Positions 1-18,700 of a stretch of DNA of 64,000 nucleotides are shown here, piece by piece. The DNA lies in assembly GCA_006937955.1 (NCBI GenBank), contig SSNP01000002.1:10486408-10550407 (forward strand). Direction: 5' to 3'. Position numbers and translations under genes: made by a program. How positions within the stretch are numbered: position 1 is the stretch's first letter; each line of letters opens with the position of its first letter. The notes under the pieces were generated by a model, which did no database searches, was not told the DNA's origin, and was given only the letters and a program-made list of their open reading frames with translations. Source of the stretch: Pachypanchax playfairii (taxonomy: Eukaryota > Chordata > Actinopteri > Cyprinodontiformes > Aplocheilidae).

Positions 1-1259
1 TTTTACTTCTTTGTGAAACAACTGCAGGGTTGAATTTAAATTATGTGGCTCCCTCTACCACCTTAAAAAATGTGCAAAACAATAATTATTAATCAATATA
101 TGAAGACAAATGGCCAGTACTTGTACTCCCCCTTAATTGTGTTTATTAGTTAAATATTTTTTGTTTGTTTGTTTGTTTTCTAATCCAGAATTAGTTTGAT
201 ATGAGCCTCCTTGATTTTCTTTGCTATGTACTTTGTTATCTTGTAAGTTAGATAAAAATCTGTAATACCTTGTGTAGTTTTCTCTTCTTTCTTTACTATT
301 GTTAAAGATTTTGTCAAACCTTGTTTTTTGGATTCTGAATTGGGGAAGGCATTAAATATGTTTGTACCTCCACCTTCTCCTTTCAAGCATTTCACTGAAG
401 GGAAAACCAAGGTTATTTTGCTTATTTATACTGGTTAAGGTTAACATGTTTGAAACAAACTGAATAAGTAAAATAAAATTTGACAAACAAGAAAAAAAGA
501 TACCACGAGACCATTTGACAGGAGAGAGAAAACAGACTTAGAACACAGAACTGATTATTGTTTATTTGTTGAACTGATCAAAAAGCTGATGAACTTCTGG
601 TCCAGTTCACATCAAATATGAAAGAAACAAAGTTAGTGTTTATACTCAGAGACCAAGTCATCATTTCACAGTCTCCTTCACAGACTGTAACAATATACAG
701 ATACAAATAGATGATAACTTAGAATGAACTACTAAAAAAGGAAGAAACAACAAAACAAATTTTAACAACATTAAAATGTGAATAACAGTGTGAGTGAGAA
801 AGTATTTAATACTCATAGTAGGGGTAAAGCAGTATAATGGATGAACATTACATATAATGATGTTTAAATAACACCAACTCATAAGATCTCATTGAAGGTT
901 CAGAGTGTGTTTACAAAAATAAAACATGTCAGAGCAGAAAGGATGTTTGTATTAATTCCAGAAATAAGTTACTATTTTACATCTCAGCATGGAGGTACAC
1001 TACAGATTATTTTCTTTGACACATTCATAGTTGGTTACATAGTGAGTTTATGGACTGACAAAGGTGAACTCAATGGACCATAAAGGAGCTTCATCTGAGA
1101 GACCTGAGCTGATCTACAGCAGGAACTAGAAGACAATAACATCCAGTTTAAAAAAATCAACTGAGAAAACCAGAAAAAAACAAAACAATAGAAACTGTCC
1201 ATGATATATATATTTATATATGCTAGCATAAAAATGACCGATTTAGTGAAACTATGAAA
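1..1259. other. AT-rich flank, no gene seen
   Basis: I see no exon, RNA gene or clear repeat family here. Short open frames on both strands have no recognisable motif and biased AT-rich composition, so I treat them as chance. Confidence 0.6.
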
Positions 1260-1660
1260 GTGAAAGTGTGAAATAGGAAAAATTGATGTATCATCAGTAT
1301 AACAATGAAAATATGTTCCCCAGTTTCTCATAATTTTACCAAGTGGAATCATGCATGTAGTAAAGAGAATCAGTCCAAGCACTGAACCCTGAGGAACTCC
1401 ATGACTGACTCTGGTACATGAAGATGATTCATTATTTACATTAACAAACTGAAATCTTTCAGTTAAAAATGGTTCAAACCAGTTTAATGCAGTTCCCTGA
1501 ATCCTGATCTCATAAAGCCTCTTCAACAGGATCTTCTGATCTATAGTATCAAACGCAGCAATGAGATCTAACAGGACAAGTAAAGACACAAGTCCACTGT
1601 CTGAGGACACATGAGACATTCATTAGAAACTTTCACCAGTGCTGTTTCAGAGTTCTGATG
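1260..1660 (-). pseudogene. Decayed LINE reverse-transcriptase fragment
   Basis: Read on the minus strand, this encodes part of a non-LTR reverse transcriptase: a segment like LLDLIAAFDTIDQKILLKRL, then SHGVPQGSVLG, then YTDD where active elements have YADD. These are the conserved palm-domain blocks of L2/Rex-type fish LINEs. The frame decays after YTDD and no other domain is present, so it is a dead, 5'-truncated copy. The family assignment is by motif only. Confidence 0.8.
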
Positions 1661-1939
1661 ATCTAAATCCTGACTGACACTTTTCTAACAGATTATTATG
1701 TTATATACATACCTTTTACATGTAATATTGACAGTATTCATATGTTGTAGATTTGTTTCTGATGTACTAAAATCTAAGATAAAAATATTTGAATGCTTTT
1801 TGAACCCATCACTCTTTAAACAAGTCTAATATATCAAAATCAAACTTTTTATTATTATTATTATTATTATTTTATTATTTTTATTCTTTCAATTTGTGAT
1901 AATTGATTATTTCAGAAATGTCACATTTCTGAAGCATCT
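1661..1939. other. 3' flank of the HSPA12-like gene
   Basis: AT-rich DNA with a TAT/TTA repeat near 1846-1876. On the minus strand, AATAAA (plus-strand TTTATT, about 1871-1876) lies some 65 bp past the stop codon of the HSPA12-like gene and is a plausible polyadenylation signal. Confidence 0.5.
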
Positions 1940-4900
1940 TTACTTGCTCATGAAATCAAGATTGATTTTTTTACTCGAGCCAGATTTTTTGTCAGTGCCT
2001 GTTGCAGTCATTTCTGTGAACCCGAACTTTATTTCTAGTTTAAGCTCACGATTCAGTCCACCTGTAGTGTCAAGTAAATCAACAACAAATGAGCCAATTT
2101 CTGTCACTTCCGCCTCATCCACATATGTTACCTGTTTTTTCTCTGTGCAGTAAAACCTAAATTTTGCCGTTGTTTGATCTGGATCTGATGGATATAAGGT
2201 GTACTCTTTGATTTCATTCCAACCCACATCTTCATCAATTTCCACCAGTTTCATGAAAATATCCTTACACCGTTTATCATGTTTGGTTTTTAATTTCTTA
2301 TCTGCCTTGTGTTTTGACTTAACAAATGTCTGACTGATAGCAAGTCCATAAGTAAACGCGCTCTTCCGAGATGCCACCAGCTGTGGTTTTCTTCCAAACT
2401 GCACAGCTCCCTTCAGAATTGCCTCTTGGGGCCTGGATGGACACAAAACTTTACAGCGATCACTAAACTCATCCGTGATCTGTTTCCGCAGAATCTGACT
2501 GTCAGCGTAGCCCCCCACCAACAGAATGTAGTCAATTTTCAAATCTTTGGAAAAGATTTCTCTGAGACTCTCAGTGATGGCCCACAGGCTCTCCTCAAAG
2601 AAGGATTTCATTTTCTGTTTATAGATTTTGATTGATCCGTCATTCCATGATGCACCTTGCACTCTTTTAAAGTAATTCTCTATGGGTTGTTTTGTCTGAG
2701 CCAACATTCCGAGGCTAAATGGACAGCTAATCTCTATATCATTGCTATTTTTCTTGAAAAGTGTAAAATCATACATTATTTTCTGAACATCACTTGGATG
2801 TTTTTTTTCAAATTGATCCCAGATACCACCATAAAAGATTTCTCTGAGAAACTCTTTGAACTTTCTGTCCACAGTTTGTCCACCCAGACTGTTCCCAGAA
2901 GCCTTGTGCAGCTCCTTCAGGGTTCCTCCTTCCAGGACTTCATGTACCGTGATGTCAATAGTTCCTCCTGTAATAAACACAGAAAAAAAACGACTGAAAT
3001 GCAGAACAACTGTAGAATTACAGCTCTGTCATGAAACAATAATTTTATTAACAATTTAAATGATTTATACAACAATAATAATAAAGATGACACGTGTCTT
3101 ATTCTTACAAAATGTTTCTCATGCGTATGTGGGCCAGATTATATTGATGTTACTCCCCAGCAGTCGGGTTGAGTGCAGAGGGTAAAGGGGGTCTGCACCA
3201 TCACCTTGGGAATAGATCAGGAGCTGCTATTAAATTCATAAATGTGTGGAATGATGCAGGGCACGAATAACGTAACACACGCACCCAAAAGCCATCTCCA
3301 TATTCACCATCTCTCAACCTGGTAAATATAACACTGTTCCTCAGAATGAAAGAATCGTGAGCCTGGATAATTTGCCACGTTTGCATCACAAGTGTTTGGA
3401 AAATTAATGTATCTGCTCGCGTAACACTGCATTCAAAATCTGAGACACACACGAGACAATCTATCCTAGAAGACGCAGCACGAACTGTCACAGTGTGCTG
3501 GAATGATCCACGCGTCTCTCTCGGTCTTCTCCGCGCAACAATCATATATGTGCTGAGTTAAGATGCTTTTCAAAGGCGATAAAAATACGCGCAAAATTAG
3601 AAGGTGCTAACATTTTCAGGTTTGATAAATCACACTGTGCCTGGAACTCCCACTTATTTACATGTTCTCCTCCCAATATTTTGCATCTTCTGACAGAAAC
3701 GCCCACATTGTATATTAATCAAGGGCAAAGGCGCTAAAATGACTTTGCACGTCTTGCAGCAGGTTTAACAGGTGCAGTTTTACCTGTGCGTTGTTAGTAA
3801 ATCACCTGCAGCTTGTTTTTGCTGAGTGGTTTGCGCCTGTTTTAACAACTGCAAACCTGATAAATCAGGCCCTTAGTATCTACTCTTGAGGGCAACATAC
3901 TAACAAGTACCTCTGTATTTTACGTGATGACTCCCTGACTTTTAAGCATCACGTAGAAAATCTTAAACTCAAGCTGGGCTTTTTTTTTAAAATAAACTTT
4001 GTTTTTCTTTCAAAGCAAAAAAGTGCCTTATAAATGCAACATTTTAATCTGTTTTAGATTATGGAGACCTGTTGTATATGAATGCCTCTGCTAAATGTCT
4101 TTACAAGATCAACACTCTTTATCATGCTGCCCTGAGGTTTATTACCAACAGCAGGCCCTTGGCCCATAACTGTAAATTTAAAAAAATCAGCGCAAATTAA
4201 ACTATTTCAAAAGTAATATTTCCAGAAGAAAAAACTATCAAGAAATACTCAACAAACAAAAAATGACTAACAATGTCACAGAGCTACTCCAACAATCTGC
4301 CACCATGTGTAGAGCTATTCAGGATTATGTAAAAAAAATTTAATAAAAAAAAAAAAAACATTGGGAAATACTGATTTACAGACCTTTCAATCTCACTGCT
4401 TGAAGATTTGTTCGGGTTTGGCTACAACTCATTAATATTCATTATGCGAGTTTGCTGGACTCAGATCTGCTAACAAACTAGCCTATAAGAGCACGGCTCC
4501 CTGTTTCCTTCAGCGCACCGAGTCTCTTCTGGTTTGTTACGTGTTTATGCTACAGCGTTTAGCCAGCAGCATGCTAGGCGTGGTTTCAACTGTGGGAGAT
4601 GATGAATACTAATGAGCAAAGGAGTTGTGATTAAATACATACAGTCTTTTCAAACTCGGGTGTTATCAACACATGCTTAGTTTGAGAGATAACAACTGAA
4701 AGATAAGTTATTGGGCTGTTTTCATACAAAAAACAAAGCTAAGAACACACAGAGCTAAAATATTCAACAGAAAACTCAGAAAAAAATGGTCAAATTTTGC
4801 TATCTTATCATGACTCTAATTGTTGCTTTAACTTCAACGTACCAATGTTCACCAAATTTTTACAAAACACCAACTGTCTAGGATTATAAAGACATACATA

Positions 4901-7497
4901 GGAAAATTATGTTGGCAAATAACAGCACCCACTAAGAGATATCGTACTGCCTGTTCAGGATCTTATCCAAAGATACTTTGACATATGGCCTGCCAGCAGT
5001 TGGTATAGAAATGGTAAATGGCGTGTACTTGTATAGCGCTTTACTCAGGTCCTATGACCCCCAAAGCGCTTCACACTACAGTTCATTCACACACACACGT
5101 TTGGTGATGATGATGATGAACTACACACATGTTGTAGCCACAGCTATCCTGGGACACACTGACAGAGGCGAGGCTGTCAGACACTAGCGCCGCCGGAACC
5201 TCCGACCACCACCAGACAGGAAAGGTGGCTTAAGTGTTTTGCCCAAGGTAGAATGGGGATTCGAACCAGCGGTTACCAGATGACACGCTCTACTGCCTGA
5301 GCCACAGCCGCCCCCAGTAAATAGATATAGCCCCGTGATATAGGTTCTTTAGGTTGTAGACTCAGGAGTAAGGACTTAATCTGAGCAAACTCAGAAGCCA
5401 ACGTGTCAACCTTTGCAGACAGTGCGTGGTCATGGCGGACCGTCTTGGCCGCAGGGGCTTCGGCATGCGGGCGCTTATGGTGCTTCGTCTCCTTTCTGGA
5501 GCTCGAGGCCAAAGTACCACAGGGCATTTTACTCTCCACCTCCGCTAATCGTTCAGACCTCTCCATCAGAGGCATACAGGCGCAATTAAGGCAGGCGTCT
5601 TCAGTGAGCGCTTCCCTCAAGTGTCCGATCCCGAGACAAGAGGGGCATAATGTGTGTCCATCTTCCGGGCTTAAAGGCGCCAAGCAGCCAGTACAACCAT
5701 GCACCAAAGGCCCGGGCATCATGGTGTACGCAGTACGGTTGCGGAGACAACAACGGAGCAGGCTAAAACACTCACTGCTAAAAATGACGAGGTGCCGTGA
5801 ACACAGTAACACGAGGCACGGAGCGTAAGACACTCACAGCCAATGTGACTCAAGGCGCGGAGCAAAAAACACTCACAGTCAAAGTACCACAAAGCGCGGA
5901 GCTTAAGACACTCACAGCCACAGTACTCAAACAGGTAGCTAGCTTAATTGCTTTGACCGATGAAAAAAATGCACTTACGGCAGGTGTTTCCTCTCGAAGT
6001 GGCGAATAAAATCCGTGGGGCCGTGTCTTGCAGCCTCTGGAGGACGTGGGAAGACACGTAGCTCCAACTGACTGAGTTGCGAGGCTACAGGCGAGAGCGG
6101 CAATCTAATACGATAAATCCAACCTCTATACGATGCGAGAATGTAGAAAAGAAACGAGCGCTGGGTGTGTCGGGTGTATAAGACCACCACTGGCGTGACT
6201 TTGTTGGTATTATATTTTCTCGACCTCTGTGCTGCGCACATGTAGATATCCAGGTGCTAAGCACCGTCCTCTGGCGGTCAGGAAGAATGAAATAGAACCA
6301 AATATATTTAAGAGGTTTTATGTTCTTATTTTGTTAGGAGTTTTTGTTTTGCTAACTTTTTATCATGAACTGAACCAAAAGCGACAAAAAATTTGGATTT
6401 AATCCTGCAGAGCAAAAGATTTCTTTCATGTTTTTGATTTTTAAAATATATAAAAATATTTTAATATTAATATTATATTTTAAATATATATTGATATTTT
6501 AAATGTTTTCATCTGAACTGACATGATAAAAAACTAACATTTACATTGCAGACATTTTACCTCCACAATCAACAACAATGTACTGAGTTCCTGGAGACTC
6601 ATCCAGTGTGTCATCTCCCTGGTTTTCCGCTATGAAACCTTCAGCTGGAAGTTTCTTACAGAAGACTGAAGCTGCTTCTGGTTCCAGAGCGATGATCAGT
6701 TTGTTGTCTGTTGCCTTTGTTATGATTCCTGCCTGGAGAGAAATTAAACTCTGATTCTTCAGAACTTTTCAGAACTTGAGTTCTCTATAAGCCATCATAT
6801 TACCTGAGTTGCAGCTTCTCTCATGAACTGTTTAGCTGAAGGATCCCAGATTGCAGGTACAGTCAGCACCCAGGTGAAGTCAGAGGCTGAGAAATTGATA
6901 CCTGTTGCATTGGAACTGATGGTTTTCAGAGCGTCATCCTTCAAGAACCTCAGAGCTTCTGAAAAAACCTTCAGCGCTTTCATTTCCTTCCCATTAGCAG
7001 CTTTAATCTTCAGATCTCTGTTGAGTTTCTGGAAATTTTGTTACATTGTTTTACTTCCTTTGACATTTCATTAGAGACCCAAACAAAGTGTATTTTTTAA
7101 AAAAGATTAAAATGACAAAGCTCTGTGCTGTGATTTGAGATTTTCAAAGCTCTAAAATTATTTTTAGTAAAGTTCTTTAAATGTAAAACCTCATTATCAG
7201 TTCAGTTTTACCCACCTTGTCATAGAGGGCCATCTTGAAACAATCAATGAAGAACTTCTCTCTAGATTCTTTACCCTTCATTGAAATATAAGTCATTCTG
7301 GCTTTATAACCAAAACTGACAAACTTTTCATGTTCATCAAACAGGATGCAGGTGGGAGTCTTCGGGGTCTCCAGTCCAAACTCTTCACCCCAAAACTTCA
7401 AACGGGGATCAACTTCTTCATCTCTTTTTGTGATACTGAAGGCATATCCACTGTATGCAGTTCCAAAGTCTATTGCTATAATATAAGACTCACCCAT
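1940..7497 (-). CDS. HSPA12-type atypical HSP70 family protein (four exons)
   Basis: Predicted to be an actin-fold ATPase of the HSP70/HSPA12 group, most likely cytosolic; its client is unknown. Exons on the minus strand are 7497-7216, 7028-6804, 6732-6561 and 2967-1940, joined by GT-AG introns with phases 0, 0 and 1, giving about 568 residues and a stop at 1940. The start was chosen because ATG at 7497 leads straight into the phosphate-1 motif (IIAIDFGTAYSGYAFS). The exon 3/4 junction rebuilds the phosphate-2 motif VVDCGGGTIDI, and the last exon carries the adenosine-type motif ILLVGGYADSQILRKQI. The canonical HSP70 substrate-binding and lid region is replaced by a divergent C-terminus, as in HSPA12 proteins. 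The third intron (about 3.6 kb) holds several transposon relics. HSPA12 membership is confident; the exact paralogue is not. Confidence 0.9.
3590..3872. mobile_element. Possible non-autonomous DNA transposon end
   Basis: A GC-richer block inside the HSPA12-like intron ends at about 3872 in GATAAATCAGGCCCTTA, which read outward is GGGCCTGATTTATC next to TTA. The related words TTTGATAAATCACAC and GTAAATCACCTGC recur inside it. This resembles the end of a teleost Harbinger-type MITE, but I did not find a convincing opposite terminal repeat. Confidence 0.3.
3885..4170 (+). pseudogene. LINE reverse-transcriptase C-terminal fragment
   Basis: On the plus strand this reads with interruptions as LDDSLTFKHHVENL, then FLSVLDYGDLLYMNASAK, then YHAALRFITNSRPLAHNC. 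That is the typical C-terminal part of fish L2/Rex-like LINE polymerases. It is 5' truncated, carries indels and a poly-T/A run, and lies inside the large intron of the HSPA12-like gene. It cannot be functional. Confidence 0.75.
4380..4800. repeat. Dispersed repeat, copy 1
   Basis: This block shares long stretches with about 27380-27790 in a titin intron, for example ACTCATTAATATTCATTATG at both sites, then GTGTTTATGCTA, GGTTTCAACTG and GCTAAAATATTCAACAGAAA in the same order. It is an interspersed family with no coding capacity seen, probably a MITE or SINE-like element. Confidence 0.65.
5011..5316 (-). mobile_element. tRNA-derived fish SINE
   Basis: On the minus strand this begins with a tRNA-like head: an A-box-like TGGCTCAGGCAGTAGAGCG, and a B box GGTTCGAATC at 5267-5258. 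A unique body follows, then a tail with AGCGCTTTGGGGGTCAT and GCCATTTACCATT. The body and tail match the element at 8015-8233 in the opposite orientation. It is an inactive insertion in the HSPA12-like intron. Confidence 0.8.
5320..6240 (-). pseudogene. Retrotransposon gag-like remnant with a 39-bp repeat
   Basis: The minus strand (about 5790-5330) encodes a Cys/His-rich peptide: GCTGCLAPL, CPSCLGIGHLREAL, ACLNCACMPLMERSE, then a basic stretch and a short coiled-coil-like tail. Such N-terminal modules occur in gag-like proteins of fish LTR/DIRS-type elements; I cannot name the family. No polymerase is present. At about 5816-5935 three imperfect 39-bp units (plus-strand core CGGAGC..AAGACACTCACAGCCA) lie side by side, perhaps from the element's terminal region. 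Confidence 0.5.
6241..6560. other. AT-rich intron remainder
   Basis: Rest of intron 3 of the HSPA12-like gene. It contains runs of TATT/ATAT and no coding or repeat-family signal that I recognise. Confidence 0.5.
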
Positions 7498-7649
7498 TGT
7501 GAGAACAGGTCTGATTAGATGACCTGAGAAATTGAAAGTACTGAGAGACAGACATTACTTTATATGTTTCTCTAGAGGAGGGTTTGTAGGTGGGGTTTCA
7601 GTTAGTCCTGCCTTTTAGATTATAAATAGTTTTAGTTTGACTGAACCAG
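7498..7649. promoter_or_regulatory. Head-to-head promoter interval with ISRE-like site and TATA box
   Basis: This 150-bp interval separates the HSPA12-like start codon (minus strand) from the presumed first exon of the mini-exon gene (plus strand). GAAATTGAAA at 7528-7537 fits the IRF/ISRE core GAAANNGAAA. GGTTTCAGTTAG near 7596-7607 is a weaker reverse match to TTTCNNTTTC. TATAAATAG at 7621-7629 is a TATA box facing right. Interferon or IRF control of one or both genes is an inference from motifs alone. Confidence 0.45.
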
Positions 7650-7707
7650 CTCACTTTTAGACAAGAAAGTGCAACAAGAAAGTGCAGCAACACAAAGGAA
7701 ACTCCAG
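7650..7707 (+). other. Inferred 5'-UTR exon of the mini-exon gene
   Basis: About 25-30 bp after the TATA box at 7621 a purine-rich stretch ends in ACTCCAG followed by GTAAATAC, a good splice donor at 7708. It has no ATG in a useful frame, so it would be a leader exon spliced toward the first mini-exon at 9329. Both the transcription start and this linkage are inferred. Confidence 0.4.
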
Positions 7708-8014
7708 GTAAATACTTCAGTTTAAAAAACAAAGATTTTAATATTTGCACTGTATGATTTAAGATTACAGGGAAAGATGTAACAGGCAATAGAATGCTGC
7801 TTGGGGGGGGGCACAAACCAGTGTCTTTATTATATTGGTTCCAAGCTTGGATAAATGCTGAGTATTTTGTCAAGAAAAATATCGAATGTAAAATTTATGC
7901 TACATGAAAATTAATGCAAGAAGGTGGAGAGGAGGAAGGCGTGTTTGTAGACAAAGAGAGAAACGGAAAGTCAAGCGCAACTGACTGAGTCGGGACTTTG
8001 AGTGTGGGACTTTG
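7708..8014. other. Intronic DNA, nothing recognised
   Basis: Contains a G run at 7803-7811 and low-complexity A/G stretches. No exon or named repeat seen. Confidence 0.5.
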
Positions 8015-8233
8015 CCTGTTTGGTGGTGGTCGAGAGGTCCTGTGGTGCTGGTGTCTTGCAGCTTTGTCTCTGTCAGCATGTGTCCCAGGACAGCTGTGGC
8101 TCCAATATGTGTGTAGTTTATCACCACCAAACGTGTGAGTGTTTGTGTAAATGGGTGAATGACAAACTAGTGTGAAGCGCTTTGTGTACTTTGACTTGAA
8201 GGTGCAATATAAGTGCAAGCCATTTACCATTTG
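8015..8233 (+). mobile_element. SINE body and tail, 5'-truncated
   Basis: Same family as the element at 5011-5316 but on the plus strand. The matching words are TGGTGGTGGTCG, GTCTCTGTCAG, TGTGTCCCAGGA, GTGTGAAGCGCTTTG and GCAAGCCATTTACCATT, in order. The tRNA-like head is missing. It lies in the presumed first intron of the mini-exon gene. Confidence 0.75.
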
Positions 8234-8984
8234 CAGGAAAAGCTAGATGATTGGTTGACATGATGCAGAGGAGGAAGATAGATATACTGCGTGTCCAAGA
8301 GGGAAAGGTAGTGAAAGCAGGAGCCCAGGAGAAGGTAAATGCAGTTGGCAAAATGAGAAGAAAAGCAGATGAAATCAAGAAGAGATGGCAAGATCAAATG
8401 GAGAACCAAAGAAACAGTTTCAATAACGCTTCCTTTTACAGTCCCCTAATTACTTAAAAATGATCTGGTACTTACATGGAAAATCTTGATGTATTATTGG
8501 TAATTACTGTGTGTATTAAGTGATACATATAATATATGGAAAATTATAGCATATATAGGGTAAATACTGCATGCAATAAGTAGGTAAATACAGAGGAAGT
8601 ACTACTTGTGAATGGTCGCTCCTCCCATCCCCTTGGACCTATAAATTAATTGGAGAAGCAGCTGAGATTTCGACTCATGCTTGATTCTTGTTGCATTTTA
8701 GGATTATTGGCGACCACGAAGGGACAACCAGTCAAAGCCGCATTTCTTTGATAAATCGGATCCATGTCCATGAATATTCATGAATATATTGTTGTGCTGT
8801 GAGGAGAAAAAGACTCAAATGCAGCCAGGACCCACAGATATATAAAATAAATTTGAAAGTAGACAAAACAAAAAGCTGACTTTGCGACAAAAATGAACAC
8901 ATAGTGTTTCCAGAAAGTATTCACAGTGTATCAATTTTTCCACTATTCGTTTTATTATAGCCTTATTCCAAAATGAAAACAAAA
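8234..8984. other. Intronic DNA, nothing recognised
   Basis: An open frame at 8251-8457 encodes a basic peptide, but it lacks a splice acceptor or donor in a consistent phase and resembles no family known to me. The rest is AT-rich. Confidence 0.4.
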
Positions 8985-9028
8985 TATATATATATATATA
9001 TAGGTGTATATATATATATATATATATT
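8985..9028. repeat. (TA)n microsatellite
   Basis: Two short runs of TA separated by GGTG, immediately before the next SINE. Confidence 0.9.
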
Positions 9029-9042
9029 AAATTCATTTCAAG

Positions 9043-9245
9043 GAAGGTGCCCACAGTCTAGTGAGAAGGAGTCCTCTCGTTCGGAGGACTGGGGTTCGAT
9101 CCCTGGTGCTGGCAGGCTATGTGTTGAAGTATCCTTGGGCAAGATACTGAACCCTGAAACTGCCCCCCAGGTACTGTACAAAACGACTGCCCTCTGCTCC
9201 TCACCTCACGGATGAGGATGGGTCAAATGCAGAATATTTTCCCTC
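9043..9245 (+). mobile_element. Second type of tRNA-derived SINE
   Basis: Contains a B box GGTTCGATCC, then CTTGGGCAAGATACTGAACCC, and a 3' part with GGATGGGTCAAATGCAGA. These are typical of a widespread teleost SINE family different from the one at 5011. It sits less than 100 bp before the first mini-exon. Confidence 0.75.
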
Positions 9246-9338
9246 AGAATTCAGACGCACAACAACCCTTAAGTAAAATCATTTTGGAATGTTCTTGTTC
9301 AGTATAATATTTCTGAGATTTTTTACAGCGTTCAAGAG

Positions 9339-16726
<7,388 letters not shown>

Positions 16727-18325
16727 ATTAATTTGATTCTATGATAGTTCAAATAAAACTTTGCTCACTGTAACAAAAAAGATGATCTTTATTTTCTAAA
16801 TTTTTTTTAAGATTTTTGCAGAATGATCAAATTTATGATGGAAACATTTAAGTGATAATTAAAACTACGAATTTGCCAAATTTTACAGTTTTAAAATTTC
16901 CTTCATTTTTATTTGATAGTAATTTAAAGTATTTTATTAATGGACTGACTGACTGATATTTAGTAGAATGTTATTTCTGTTTTTAAAACCTTCTTTACAG
17001 TTAATAATTCTTTTTGAGGTGTTTTTATTCAGGTTTATTAATGTTCTTTTCATTTTATAATCTTGTGTTTCAAAAGCTTTTGGTGTTTTTTTCTCTTTTT
17101 AAAGGCACCAATAGAGTGAAAATTTGATCATTTAGTCAAAATAATGAAACTTTGGTGGTTTTTTTGTTGCTATTATTTGTAACAAGAATTCAATGCATGT
17201 GCATGTGATTGTGCACTTACATTCACCAAATATTTGCTTCATTCCATGTTTTATACACAGTCAGATGATGCAGACTCCATCATGCATAAAACATTTCTTC
17301 TATAAAACATATTAAAACATAATAATTGACTTTAAGTCACTAAATTCATGTTATTTTAAAGTTTATTTGATTCTTGTGAACATTTTGTTCTCGCTTTTAT
17401 TTTGTAAAGAGTCTGTAAAAACACAATAAATCTTGAATCTTAAATAAAAACAACATGTAACATTAAAACTACTCCGATTAAAATCTATTTGGAAGTAACA
17501 TCTTCAGTCTGTGCACATGAGGTCCTTTCTTCACTGAGATTATAAAATTCTACACTGGATCTGATTACCAGTTTTAAACAACCACGAGCCACAGAGTCTC
17601 ATTCATTTTGAAATGATCTGACATTCATTTATTTCCTGACAGATTGAAACATGTGATGTTATGTTGATGGAACAAAGTTAATTAACACCTTTTTAACAGT
17701 GTTGTGCACAAGATTCTACAGCTGGAGCCGAGTCTCACAAACCAGATGAATCTTAACAACTTAATCTTCTCTTCATATACTTTTATATATATAATATAAT
17801 ATTGATCCATTTCACAGCTAAACTCATCTCAGACTGGCAGTTAGTCAGAAGTTTTCTGTTTTATTTCTGTTTTCAGTCGTGTCTCTATTTTTATTTACTT
17901 TAATTCAATAAAAATTTAAAAAAATGTTGTAATGGGAAAAGATTTTTAAACTAGAAATTACAGTTTCATATTTGTTGTGTCGACATTATCAGATTAATTG
18001 ACTATGAAAACACCTTCAACAACTGGATTGATATTGATCTGATTATTAGTTCAACAGTTATTGGTGGTTCTTCTGGATCGAGCTCCAGAACTTTTGAAGG
18101 AACATCAAATCTGTTACACACGTCTGATTCCAGAGTGTCTCCACAGGTTTATAACATCTTTTGTTCTTGCAGTGAAATCTGAAGGCTCCTTGTTTTTGAA
18201 GATGTTTCTGTATAAATAAATAATTCCTTAAACCTCAGAATAAATCCACATAATTCAAACTGAGGCTCTTGAACCAAACAGAAAATAAACAGAGTTCATT
18301 AGTGTGGTAACAGCCAGCTGGTGGT

Positions 18326-18369
<44 letters not shown>

Positions 18370-18600
18370 GTTGACTGACAGGGACAGCCTCTTCCTCCTT
18401 TTTGTCAGCAGTTATTTAATGACTCGGGGACTGTCGATACTTTCATACAGATAAACCTTCTGTCTCTTTGTCGTTAAACAAACATGTTCTCATGTCAGAG
18501 TTTATCAGCCAGTCGATCGGAGATCGTTTCAGATCATAACTCGATCCATAAGATGACTGTCAAACTGGAAGTTTTATAAATGGCTGCCAACTCCCATCAT
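16727..18600. other. Intergenic region between the mini-exon gene and titin
   Basis: AATAAA at 16752-16757 is a likely polyadenylation signal of the upstream gene. The rest is AT-rich with no supported exon, RNA gene or named repeat. A run of about 40 G at 18328-18367 interrupts it. Confidence 0.6.
18328..18367. repeat. Poly-G tract
   Basis: About 40 consecutive G residues some 300 bp upstream of the titin TATA box. It could form quadruplex structures or reflect sequencing-length error; its true length is uncertain. Confidence 0.85.
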
Positions 18601-18700
18601 TCCCCCCTGGGTGTCTCAGCAGCCAATGGAGAGACTTGGTGCAGCGATGATGCAGGTTGTCCCCCCAGTATAAAACCCTAAAGCACCATCTGGGCCCTCC
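18601..18700 (+). promoter_or_regulatory. ttn: Titin core promoter
   Basis: CCAAT at 18623-18627 lies about 42 bp before TATAAAA at 18669-18675, a canonical spacing. A strong donor follows at 18929. Transcription should start near 18700. An AT-rich GTTTTATAAATGG at 18571-18583 is loosely MEF2-like. The titin link rests on position and strand: this is the only promoter-like sequence I see before the titin ATG. Confidence 0.6.

Noticed and set aside
3201..3545. 114-codon minus-strand open frame in the HSPA12-like intron
   Set aside because: No recognisable domain, and it sits among transposon debris with no splice support.
5200..5316. Possible tRNA gene from A- and B-box-like sequence
   Set aside because: It is continuous with a SINE body shared with 8015-8233, and no acceptor stem pairs.
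8251..8457. Basic open frame as first coding exon of the mini-exon gene
   Set aside because: No acceptor or donor fits the phase of the 9329 exon, and it lies next to a SINE end.
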